Below are positions 1 through 7,785 of a DNA stretch of 64,000 bases, piece by piece. The position numbers and the translations under genes were made by a program. Source of the DNA: Bacteroidota bacterium. GTDB lineage: Bacteria; Bacteroidota; Bacteroidia; Cytophagales; Cytophagaceae. Positions within the stretch are counted from its first letter, which is position 1; each line of letters opens with the position of its first letter. The notes under the pieces were generated by a model that was not told the origin of the DNA, searched no databases, and was given only the letters and a program-made list of their open reading frames with translations. Location: NCBI GenBank assembly GCA_023391415.1, contig JAEWAY010000030.1, forward strand, positions 1 through 64,000. Direction: 5' to 3'.

Positions 1-109
<109 letters not shown>

Positions 110-130
110 TCAAAAATGGCACATAACTCT

Positions 131-138
131 CAAATATA
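131..138 (-). promoter_or_regulatory. Bacteroidota -7 box for tet(X)
   Basis: On the minus strand this reads TATATTTG, an exact match to the Bacteroidota -7 consensus TAnnTTTG, ending 21 bases before the tet(X) start codon. No convincing -33 TTTG was found at the usual distance, so the call rests on the -7 element and its position. Confidence 0.5.
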
Positions 139-302
139 CGCAATATATCAACTTTGTAAAACTCATCAATAAAATTACCAAAAACTATATCAACAACAAT
201 AAAAACAAATAATTATGACAAATTAAATACTTTCGTAATTTGTATTGTTTATGCTATTTTTTATCATTAGTATTGAGAATAAAAATACAAAATACGAACA
301 AT

Positions 303-1397
303 ATGAGTTTTGAAATAATACGGCCTTTTGAACACCGAAGCTATGTTTTTGAACCAGGAAAGCACAATGGTAAAGAGGTGATTTGGATTTCCTTTCCTTA
401 TAACCAAAAGCTTGTTTTATACCTCAAAAACAACACAAAAGCATCTTGGAGTCAATCTAATAAAAAGTGGTATGTACCAGATAATGCCCACTACAGAAAG
501 CTATTTGGGTTAGAAATCAAAAACAAGGCGGAAAGTACTATTAAAAGCATATCTATCGTCAATCAAAATGCCTTTATAAGATATGTAAATCATCTCAAAC
601 TACGGGGATACAGCCCTAATACGATCAAAACCTATTCAACCGAGTTTGCTCAATTATTAAAAATAATAAATAATCATCCAGTTGACAATTTGACTCCCGG
701 AGAATTAAGATCATTTTTCTTATATTGTATTAACACTTTAAAACTCTCTGAAAACCTGATTCACAGCAGGATAAATGCAGTTAAATTCTATTTTGAACAA
801 GTTTTAAAACGAGAAAAAATGTTTTTGGATATTCCTCGACCAAAGAAGCCTAGCATTTTACCCAAAGCGATTTCAACACAGGATATAAAAAAGATGCTGC
901 TTGTGTTAGATAATATAAAACACCAATTACTACTGAAAATGTGTTACGGAATGGGACTTAGGGTAAGTGAATTGGTTAATTTGAAAATAACAGACATTGA
1001 TAGTAAACGTATGCAGGTCTTGATATGCCAGAGCAAAGGAAAAAAAGATCGCTATGTAATTTTACCAGAATCGGTTTTAGATCAATTGCGTATCTACTAT
1101 CTTGAATACAAACCCAAAGATTACTTATTTGAAGGCCAAAACGGTGGGCAATATTCAGTACGTTCTGTTCAGCAGGTTTTTAAAAATGCTATGAAAAAAG
1201 CAAAAATCAATAAAAAAGTAGGGGTACACAGCCTTCGGCACTCATATGCTACACATCTGATAGAGCAAGGAACAGATATTCGTTTTGTTCAAGAACTTCT
1301 CGGGCACAAAGACATTAAAACTACAATGATTTATACGGGCTTGACCGACCAAACTAAAAGAAAAATCAAAAGTCCTTTAGATTCCTTACTTGGATAA
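303..1397 (+). CDS. XerC/XerD-like tyrosine recombinase
   Basis: This 364-residue site-specific recombinase cuts and rejoins DNA through a tyrosine nucleophile. Residues 1 to about 80 form an extra N-terminal module (motif SWSQSNKKWYVPDN) also known in integron-type and Bacteroidota integrases. A SAM-like core-binding domain follows at about 85-175, then the catalytic domain with R220 (GLRVSEL), a Lys near 247, H309, R312 (HSLRHSYATHL), H335 (LLGHKD) and Y344. The full catalytic set is present, so the enzyme looks active. ATG at 303 was chosen; the frame is also open back to a TTG at 240, but those residues look like untranslated leader. The gene is AT-rich and diverges from tet(X), which suggests a role in moving that gene. 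It does not look like the host dif-site XerC/D, which is usually shorter (about 300 residues). Confidence 0.9.
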   Translation: MSFEIIRPFEHRSYVFEPGKHNGKEVIWISFPYNQKLVLYLKNNTKASWSQSNKKWYVPDNAHYRKLFGLEIKNKAESTIKSISIVNQNAFIRYVNHLKLRGYSPNTIKTYSTEFAQLLKIINNHPVDNLTPGELRSFFLYCINTLKLSENLIHSRINAVKFYFEQVLKREKMFLDIPRPKKPSILPKAISTQDIKKMLLVLDNIKHQLLLKMCYGMGLRVSELVNLKITDIDSKRMQVLICQSKGKKDRYVILPESVLDQLRIYYLEYKPKDYLFEGQNGGQYSVRSVQQVFKNAMKKAKINKKVGVHSLRHSYATHLIEQGTDIRFVQELLGHKDIKTTMIYTGLTDQTKRKIKSPLDSLLG

Positions 1398-1460
1398 AGC
1401 GGCTACTATTCAGTATAAATATGCAATATGCAGGTAATACATAAAAGCTCTCACCTCCCC

Positions 1461-1838
1461 CTACCTGATCAGCCCCATTTTGTACTGAAATACCTGGGCG
1501 ATATTTTCCGCGCGCAGTTTGGCGAGGTCCGCGTTCGCGCCAGCGAAATGTTCGTCGATGTTTTCTCGGAAAAGGTGGAGCCAGCGGTCAAAATGCTCCC
1601 GGGATATGGGCAGTTCGATATGCTTGGGAAAAGGCGCGCCTCTGTAGCCTGGAATTCCCAATATGAGGGAATTCCAGAAGGCGTACATCACGGGCAGGTG
1701 GCGTGACCAGTCCACCGCCGCGAAATCGTTGAATACCGGAGACAGCAGCTCGTCCTTGTTTACCTTGTCGTAAAACGTGTCGACCATGGTACGGACATCG
1801 TCTTCGGTCGTAATATCATTTAGCGTGTACTCGCTCAT
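1461..1838 (-). CDS. Group III truncated hemoglobin
   Basis: This is a small heme protein of about 125 residues in the 2-on-2 globin fold. The group III pattern is visible: an N-terminal helix with FYDKVNKDELLSPVF, then WSRHLPVMYAFW, YRGAPFPKH and the proximal-His helix HFDRWLHLF. Group III members are thought to handle O2, NO or peroxide at low oxygen, although their exact job is unsettled. The start at 1838 (MSEYTLND) fits the family better than the upstream Met at 1877. It is the last gene of the minus-strand row running down from ccoS, 93 bases after the desaturase, which supports a microaerobic role. The foreign tet(X) segment begins just past its stop codon. Confidence 0.88.
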   Translation of the reverse strand: MSEYTLNDITTEDDVRTMVDTFYDKVNKDELLSPVFNDFAAVDWSRHLPVMYAFWNSLILGIPGYRGAPFPKHIELPISREHFDRWLHLFRENIDEHFAGANADLAKLRAENIAQVFQYKMGLIR

Positions 1839-1931
1839 AACAGAGAAAATCTGGTTATTTATGAAGTAAAAGTTCAAAGCTTGAAGTGGGAAGAAGACTT
1901 TCCTCCTTATCTTAAACTTTCCGCTCCGACT

Positions 1932-2678
1932 CTACATATATTTCAAATCATTATTCAGTTTCAGGCGCACAATCCCGATGCGGTCCAGTATCCAGATCAC
2001 CGGATAGGTCGGGTCAAACTCATGCCAGCGTATACCGAAATTGGCCCTACCACCAAATTTATGATGATTGTTGTGATAGCTTTCGCCCATCATCAGAAAA
2101 TCGAAGGGAAGCAGATTTTTGGCCGTATCGGATACCTTGAAGTTGACATAGCCGAACTTGTGCGCGAACCAGTTGATAATCGCTCCGTGCACCGGCCCCA
2201 TCAGGTAGTGTACGGGCAGCAGCAAATACATCCACCATTCGGTGGCGAAACCGATATACACAAAGGTATAGGCCGCCCCCCAGGCGATCCGGGACCACCA
2301 CTGATCGCCCAGTTTCTCGATCACTCCCCAATAAGGAACACCTTTGGTAAACTTTGGTTCAACCTCTACCCGCTTGTTGAGAATATTGTTGTAAATCGTC
2401 TTGGTCTTCCACATCATGTCAAACAGATTGCGGCTGTAGGCCGGCGAATGCGGATCCTTTTCCGTATCGGCGTACGCGTGGTGCATACGGTGCATGACGC
2501 CGTAAGCGTGCGGACTCAAAAAAGACGAACCCTGAAAGATATAGGTCAGGATATAGAAAAACTTTTCCCAGCTTTTGCTCATCGTAAACATCTGGTGCGC
2601 CGCGTAACGATGCAGGAAAAAGGTTTGCGCGAACAGGGACAGATACCAGTGCGCGATGAAAAAGTACAGGATAATCAT
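1932..2678 (-). CDS. Acyl-CoA/fatty acid desaturase
   Basis: This 248-residue membrane di-iron enzyme is expected to insert a cis double bond into saturated acyl chains (stearoyl-CoA desaturase type). All three histidine boxes are visible: HRYAAH (residues 23-28), HRMHH (63-67) and HNNHH near 204. Hydrophobic stretches at the N-terminus and around 150-180 are membrane segments. It starts 11 bases after the end of hemN on the same strand. That places an O2-consuming enzyme at the end of an oxidase-building operon, perhaps for membrane tuning at low oxygen, which is inference. The fatty acid substrate is not evident. Confidence 0.9.
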   Translation of the reverse strand: MIILYFFIAHWYLSLFAQTFFLHRYAAHQMFTMSKSWEKFFYILTYIFQGSSFLSPHAYGVMHRMHHAYADTEKDPHSPAYSRNLFDMMWKTKTIYNNILNKRVEVEPKFTKGVPYWGVIEKLGDQWWSRIAWGAAYTFVYIGFATEWWMYLLLPVHYLMGPVHGAIINWFAHKFGYVNFKVSDTAKNLLPFDFLMMGESYHNNHHKFGGRANFGIRWHEFDPTYPVIWILDRIGIVRLKLNNDLKYM

Positions 2679-2689
2679 TTTTAGTGGGG

Positions 2690-4048
2690 TTATATTACTT
2701 TTGAAAATTGAACTTCTTTTTTGGCTCCGGCGCGCATGCGCGCGTCAAAAGCCATACATATATTGCGGAGAAAAGGCTTACCCTCTTCATTGACCTTCAG
2801 ATCATAGTCTCCGATCCGGATCAGCCCGTCACTCTCCGGCTCTTTCAGCCGGTCGATCACCTCCGCCAGGGCCTGCCGGTCATCCCAGCGGGTCTCCCGC
2901 CGGCACATGATATCGAGTATATGACGGCGATAGCGCAGATCTTCACTGTCCAGCATATGGCCTCTGAACACAGGCAGCAGCCCCTGCTCCACGATCTGCC
3001 GGTACTCCTCTACCGTCTTCGCGTTCTGAGCGTAGGCGCTCCACAGATCACTGATGGCGGAGACACCCAGACCGATCAGCCGCTCCGTATGACGGGTGGT
3101 ATACCCCATAAAGTTGCGGTGCAGCGTACCCTCCTGCTCCGCCCGGAACAAGGCGTCGCTTTCCAGCGCGAAATGATCCATGCCGATTTCGCGGTAGCCC
3201 GCCTCCTCCAGCATGGAGCGGCCCAGCTCGTAAAGCGCCCGCTTGCTTTCATCGTCCGGCAGGTCCATTTCCGTAAAGCGGCGCTGGCCCGGTTTTACCC
3301 AGGGTACATGAGCGTAACTGTAGAACGCGATCCGGTCGGGCCGCAGTTGGCTGACCTTCCCGATGGTATCGGCAATCGTCTCCGCGGTCTGCAAAGGCAG
3401 CCCATAGACGATGTCATAATTGACCGAAGTATAGCCCGCCGCTCTCGACTCTTCCGTAACCCGGCGTACGTCGTCGTAACTCTGTAAACGGTTGATCACC
3501 TGCTGCACCCCGGGATCAAAATCCTGTATACCGTAGCTCACCCGGCGAAACCCCAACCCGGCCAATACCTCCAGATGTCTTTTGGTGGTATTGGCCGGAT
3601 GGCCTTCAAAGCCCAGCTCCGCTCCCGGCGCCAGTGTCGCCCCGCTCAGCAGACCGGAGATAAGCAGTTTCAGATTTTCGGGACTGAAAAAGGTAGGCGT
3701 ACCGCCACCAAGATGCAGTTCGCTGATCACCGGCTTTTGCCGCGTATAGGACCGGTACAGGCTCCATTCTTTCAGCACTGTCTCGATATAGGGCAGCTCG
3801 ACCAAATGATTGACCGTGATACGGGTATTGCAGCCGCAAAAGGTACAGAGGCTTTCGCAATACGGCAGATGTACATAGAGGCTGATCTCTTCGGCCCCTT
3901 CCGAAAAACGCTCCCGTACCGTTTCCTCCCAGCCTTCGCGGCTAAACGAAGCCGCGTCCCAATAAGGCACAGTCGGATAACCCGTATACCGGGGTCCCGG
4001 CACATTGTATTTGCGTATCAGCGAATAATCGACAAAATCCTTTCTCAT
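2690..4048 (-). CDS. hemN: Oxygen-independent coproporphyrinogen III oxidase
   Basis: This radical-SAM enzyme decarboxylates coproporphyrinogen III to protoporphyrinogen IX without O2 in heme synthesis. The HemN cluster motif CESLCTFCGCN sits near residues 65-75 (CxxxCxxC plus the extra Cys typical of HemN), preceded by the family signature KYNVPGPRYTGYPTVPYW. At about 452 residues it has normal length. The ATG at 4048 overlaps the stop codon of the upstream gene by one base (TGATG). A second ATG at 4057 would add three residues. Its place inside the cbb3 oxidase operon fits supply of heme when oxygen is scarce. Confidence 0.94.
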   Translation of the reverse strand: MRKDFVDYSLIRKYNVPGPRYTGYPTVPYWDAASFSREGWEETVRERFSEGAEEISLYVHLPYCESLCTFCGCNTRITVNHLVELPYIETVLKEWSLYRSYTRQKPVISELHLGGGTPTFFSPENLKLLISGLLSGATLAPGAELGFEGHPANTTKRHLEVLAGLGFRRVSYGIQDFDPGVQQVINRLQSYDDVRRVTEESRAAGYTSVNYDIVYGLPLQTAETIADTIGKVSQLRPDRIAFYSYAHVPWVKPGQRRFTEMDLPDDESKRALYELGRSMLEEAGYREIGMDHFALESDALFRAEQEGTLHRNFMGYTTRHTERLIGLGVSAISDLWSAYAQNAKTVEEYRQIVEQGLLPVFRGHMLDSEDLRYRRHILDIMCRRETRWDDRQALAEVIDRLKEPESDGLIRIGDYDLKVNEEGKPFLRNICMAFDARMRAGAKKEVQFSKVI

Positions 4049-4740
4049 CAATGACATTGTGTAATTTTTCCACCTTTGGTTTCCGGACTCACATAAGGTA
4101 TATTCATATTCAGCCCCCGTACGATCAGCAATACCGCTACCACGCAGGCCACATAAGGCATGGCTTTGTGAAACAGGCTCCGCGTCTCCGCGCTCAGCAT
4201 CGTCCCCATAAGGGATACCGCCAGCATCAGCGGCACCGTGCCCAAGCCAAACAACGCCATAAATCCGGCTCCGCCCAGGAGATCACCCGCCGCCAACGAG
4301 GCTACCAGCGCCATGTAGACCATGCCGCAAGGCAGCAGCCCGTTGAGCAGCCCCAGTATAAAAAGCGGAGACCAGCCTGATTTTCTGAAATAAAACCGAA
4401 AAGCTTCTCGAACAGTCTTTTGGATACCATTCAGCATACTTCCCGACATCCAGCCAAAAACATCCTGTACCAGTATCACCGACACGATAATCAGCAAGCC
4501 CGCCACAATCGAGACGGTCTGTTGCAATCCCGCCATAGCCAGACCCTGCCCCGCCAGACCGGTCAGCAGCCCCAGCGCGCTGTAAGTCGCCACCCGCCCG
4601 GCGTTGTAGAGCAGGTATTTGAGCAGCCGTACACGGCGATCCGTACTACGTACCGGCAACGCGAAAGCGATCGGCCCGCACATGCCGAGACAATGCGCGC
4701 CACCCATGAATCCGATCATAAAAGCCGCGTACCAAAGCAT
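4048..4740 (-). CDS. SafE/UreH-like membrane protein of the cbb3 cluster
   Basis: This polytopic membrane protein of about 230 residues belongs to the DsbD_2 / sulfite-exporter-like family, which recurs next to ccoGH in many bacteria. Near the N-terminus it has the motif GGAHCLGMCGP, whose paired Cys and His could bind copper or take part in thiol exchange. About six hydrophobic segments follow, with a second glycine-rich repeat (LLNGLLPCGMVY) near 135. A role in copper delivery to the oxidase is inferred from context. ATG at 4740 was chosen over an in-frame TTG at 4749 that overlaps fixH. Confidence 0.82.
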   Translation of the reverse strand: MLWYAAFMIGFMGGAHCLGMCGPIAFALPVRSTDRRVRLLKYLLYNAGRVATYSALGLLTGLAGQGLAMAGLQQTVSIVAGLLIIVSVILVQDVFGWMSGSMLNGIQKTVREAFRFYFRKSGWSPLFILGLLNGLLPCGMVYMALVASLAAGDLLGGAGFMALFGLGTVPLMLAVSLMGTMLSAETRSLFHKAMPYVACVVAVLLIVRGLNMNIPYVSPETKGGKITQCH

Positions 4741-4741
4741 A

Positions 4742-5179
4742 TTAGTCAATCATCAGTGTTTTTTCGTCATAATACCGCGTATCTCCGGCCTGATAATCGA
4801 CCTGCACCCGGTAATAGCCTCTGGAAAACAAGTGGCGGTCAAATAGCTGTATACCATGAGCGTTGGAGTTGATCGCCAGACGCAGGTCCTTGCCCGCGTC
4901 GGAAGGACGGAAGAAAAGAATGTCGCCCTCGATCCGCTGACCGGCCAGCGCTTCGGGAAAACGCAATACAACCTTGTCGCCCGCCACGACACAGGACAAG
5001 GTATCCGACAGGCGTTTTTGATTGACCTGCTTGTCGATCCGGGACTGAAATTGCAGCTCCTGACCATAATAGTCTTCGACCACCAGGTCAAAGTTCTGGC
5101 GAAAAGCGCTTACTACCATAAAGGTCATGAAAGCGACAAAGCCAAGCGTGAGGATAGTGATACGATATGCCCAGTTCAT
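4742..5179 (-). CDS. fixH: FixH/CcoH cbb3 oxidase assembly protein
   Basis: This 145-residue protein has one N-terminal membrane helix (residues 5-25, WAYRITILTLGFVAFMTFMV) followed by a periplasmic domain, the FixH layout. The family motif FDLVVEDYYGQELQFQ is present at about 30-45. FixH is needed for stable assembly of the cbb3 oxidase. It lies between ccoG (7-base gap) and the SafE-like gene (1-base gap) and is surely co-transcribed with them. Confidence 0.9.
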   Translation of the reverse strand: MNWAYRITILTLGFVAFMTFMVVSAFRQNFDLVVEDYYGQELQFQSRIDKQVNQKRLSDTLSCVVAGDKVVLRFPEALAGQRIEGDILFFRPSDAGKDLRLAINSNAHGIQLFDRHLFSRGYYRVQVDYQAGDTRYYDEKTLMID

Positions 5180-5186
5180 AACAATT

Positions 5187-6602
5187 CTAATTGGTTACAG
5201 GTCCGACAAAAGTTGTTGTAAGCGTTTCCAGCTCTTTCTGATCCGCGTATACGCCAAGACGGATCGTTGTTTTGGTTTTAGTAATAGCCTCCCGGTCTAG
5301 CACGATAAAAGCCGCGGTCTCGGCCGTACCCTGCGGCGGTATCAGCAGGGATTTGCCTACCAACCGCAACTCGGCTCCATCGGTGAGGGAACGCAGGTCC
5401 ACATTGATCTCCCGGTTCGTCTTATTGATCATCTTGATATTGTACAGGTTGCCCACACGACCGTCCGGCATGTCCTGATACATCATTCCCGGTGTACGCA
5501 GCATGGTCGTCGCTACGTCGGAACGAAAGGCCAGCAAGCCTCCCACAAGCGCCAGCAGCGTCACCAATATTCCGGAGTAGGCCAGTATCCGGCCGGTAAA
5601 CCGGAAAGGCTTGCCCTCGGCGATCCCCGCTTCCGAATCCATACGGATAAGCCCTTCGGGCAATCCGACGTTGCGCATCATAAAATCGCACGCGTCCATA
5701 CAAGCCGTACAATTGGTACATTCGAGCTGCGTACCGTTACGTATGTCGATTCCCATAGGACATACGTGCACGCACTGGTTACAGTCGATGCAGTCGCCTT
5801 TGCCCGCCACCGACCTGTCTTCACGTACTTTGAGCTTGCCCCGGTTTTCTCCCCGAACATAATCGTACGCCACCACCAGCGAATTTTTATCGGTCAGCAC
5901 CCCCTGTAGCCGTCCATAAGGACAGACTGTAGTACATACCTGCTCCCGAAACCGGGCGAATACCCAGTAAAATACGGCGGTAAACAGCAGCAGCGCCGCC
6001 ATGGAACCCGCGTATTCAAAAGGCGCGGCCAGCATACGTCTGACCGCGTCCACACCTATTATATAACTCAAAAAAACGTTGGCGATCAAAAAAGAGATCA
6101 GGAAAAACACCAGGTGCTTCAGCGATTTTTTCGCCACTTTGGAAGCCGAAAGCGGCGCCCGGTCCAGCGCCATGCGCGTTTTCCAGTCTCCTTCTATCCA
6201 GTATTCAATCTTGCGAAAAACCGATTCCATGAAAATAGTCTGAGGACATATCCATCCACAGAAAATCCGGCCATAGATCACTGTAAACACGACTACGAAA
6301 AGCATCATGACAATCATGATCAACAGGAAAATATAGAAGTCCTGCGGCCAGAAGATTTTCCCAAACAAAATAAACTTGCGTTCGACGATATTGAGCAACA
6401 GTACCGGCTCGCCTCCTATCGTCATGAAAGGGCCCGTCAGCATGAGCGCGATCAGCCCCCAGGCTACTATAGTCCGGTAGCGGGTATAGCGTCCTTTGGG
6501 ATTTTTAGGATACAGCCATACGCGTTTTCCCGCCTTATCTACCGTGGAAATAGCGTCGCGAAAGCTTTTTTTGGGCGCCCCTACAAAGTTTGTGTCGCTC
6601 AT
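5187..6602 (-). CDS. ccoG: CcoG: polyferredoxin, cbb3 oxidase accessory protein
   Basis: This membrane-bound ferredoxin-like protein of about 471 residues has been shown in other bacteria to act in Cu(II) reduction during cbb3 assembly. After several membrane segments come the motif CGWICPQTIFMES, then CTTVCPYGRLQGV, then two 4Fe-4S motifs, CIDCNQCVHVCP and CTNCTACMDACD. The C-terminal 110 residues form an Ig-like periplasmic domain (IgFixG_C). ATG at 6602 (MSDTNF) matches the family start; a further ATG at 6638 lies upstream. The 80-base gap to ccoP is the largest in this part of the operon. Confidence 0.94.
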   Translation of the reverse strand: MSDTNFVGAPKKSFRDAISTVDKAGKRVWLYPKNPKGRYTRYRTIVAWGLIALMLTGPFMTIGGEPVLLLNIVERKFILFGKIFWPQDFYIFLLIMIVMMLFVVVFTVIYGRIFCGWICPQTIFMESVFRKIEYWIEGDWKTRMALDRAPLSASKVAKKSLKHLVFFLISFLIANVFLSYIIGVDAVRRMLAAPFEYAGSMAALLLFTAVFYWVFARFREQVCTTVCPYGRLQGVLTDKNSLVVAYDYVRGENRGKLKVREDRSVAGKGDCIDCNQCVHVCPMGIDIRNGTQLECTNCTACMDACDFMMRNVGLPEGLIRMDSEAGIAEGKPFRFTGRILAYSGILVTLLALVGGLLAFRSDVATTMLRTPGMMYQDMPDGRVGNLYNIKMINKTNREINVDLRSLTDGAELRLVGKSLLIPPQGTAETAAFIVLDREAITKTKTTIRLGVYADQKELETLTTTFVGPVTN

Positions 6603-6682
6603 GGTATACCGCTCGTTTAATGATCGTTTATTTTCCACTTAGGCGACGATTAAGTTCACCGCCGCCTAAGCGTCTTTTTCAT

Positions 6683-7588
6683 TTATTCGCCCGCCAATGT
6701 CGAGTCCCGCCGCTCCTCCGCTCCGGCCAAGACCACTTCTTCGTCCTCTTCCGGCACATACTTCTCACCCTGAGGCTCTTTCGCTCCAGGAGGATTGGTA
6801 CCTTCCAGCGTCATGATATAGCTGGACACGTCCTGCATTTGCTTGGCGCTCAACTGCGACTTCCAGGGGATCATCCCTTTTTGCGGCACACCGTGCTTAA
6901 CTACCCGAAACACATTTTTGACGCCACCGCCATGGAGCCAGTACTCGTCCGTCAGGTTGGGACCTACGCCGCCTTCACCGATCTTGCCGTGGCAGGGAGC
7001 GCAGTTTTGCGTATAGAGCTTCTCCCCGTTCAGTATACCCTCACTATCGGACATGGTCACATTGGTTTCGTTGAGAGCGTCGTCCTCTTCCGCTACGGCG
7101 CCGCGCCGGGACTGCGCCAGAAACAGTTCGTGCTCGTACTCCTCAATCTGTAGCTTGCCGTCTCCCATATGGTAATAATAAAGGTATACCACCGAAAAGA
7201 CGATCGTAGCGTAAAAGAGGTATTTCCACCAGGGCGGCAGGTTGTTGTCCAGTTCCCGGATACCGTCGTACACATGATCGGTCATAATCTCCTCTTCCCG
7301 CTCCATCGGTACCGAATCGTTGAGCTTCTTCAAGACGCCGCCAAACAGCGGCTCGGCGGCGGTCTTCGGCCTGGCGTGATCCAGAAAGACGCGCAGGGCG
7401 AAGATCAGATACAGCAGCACCAGCGCGATCACCACCAGGAGCCCGCAGATAAAGAGCATCAGCAAATCGCCGGCGCTTATGGTCAGCGATCCGGAGCCTT
7501 CGGCAAAAGCCGCCACAGGACTCATCAACAGGGCCAACAACCCCGTCCGACGTATTTTATTGGATAGTATGGTAAAAATCTTCCTCAT
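6683..7588 (-). CDS. ccoP: Cytochrome cbb3 oxidase subunit III (mono-heme CcoP)
   Basis: This membrane-anchored c-type cytochrome of about 301 residues passes electrons to the oxidase core. A signal-like hydrophobic N-terminus is followed by a second membrane segment (residues about 40-65), the CcoP motif PWWKYLFYATIVFSVVYLYY and a cytochrome c domain with a single CAPCH heme site. The heme Met ligand is probably the one in KGMIPW. Proteobacterial CcoP has two CxxCH sites; the one-heme form is common in Bacteroidota. The acidic tail after the cytochrome domain has no clear function. ATG at 7588 sits one base past the ccoQ stop. Confidence 0.94.
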   Translation of the reverse strand: MRKIFTILSNKIRRTGLLALLMSPVAAFAEGSGSLTISAGDLLMLFICGLLVVIALVLLYLIFALRVFLDHARPKTAAEPLFGGVLKKLNDSVPMEREEEIMTDHVYDGIRELDNNLPPWWKYLFYATIVFSVVYLYYYHMGDGKLQIEEYEHELFLAQSRRGAVAEEDDALNETNVTMSDSEGILNGEKLYTQNCAPCHGKIGEGGVGPNLTDEYWLHGGGVKNVFRVVKHGVPQKGMIPWKSQLSAKQMQDVSSYIMTLEGTNPPGAKEPQGEKYVPEEDEEVVLAGAEERRDSTLAGE

Positions 7589-7589
7589 C

Positions 7590-7778
7590 TTAGTTTGTCG
7601 GGTTAGAAGCGGAATCTTCCAAAGGAAGGTTCCGCATTTTGGCAATGTGTTTTTTATCGCTTCTGATCACAAGCCAGAACATGATCAGGAAAAAACCGAA
7701 GAACAGCACAAAGGATATGATCGGATAGATCTCAATATTGCCTATGCTCGCCATGTGGTGTTTGATAAACTTCAACAT
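7590..7778 (-). CDS. ccoQ: CcoQ-like small cbb3 oxidase subunit
   Basis: This 62-residue protein has one membrane helix (about 15-40, YPIISFVLFFGFFLIMFWLV) followed by a charged tail starting RSDKKHIAKM. Size, topology and position between ccoNO and ccoP identify it as CcoQ (FixQ), which helps stability of the oxidase. Gaps are 7 bases to ccoNO and 1 base to ccoP. Confidence 0.85.
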   Translation of the reverse strand: MLKFIKHHMASIGNIEIYPIISFVLFFGFFLIMFWLVIRSDKKHIAKMRNLPLEDSASNPTN

Positions 7779-7785
7779 AATTCGC

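Noticed and set aside
1428..1706. Plus-strand open frame of 92 codons
   Set aside because: Antisense to the clear truncated hemoglobin gene; no family resemblance.
1881..2684. Long plus-strand open frame (267 codons)
   Set aside because: It is the antisense shadow of the desaturase, whose three His boxes are on the other strand.
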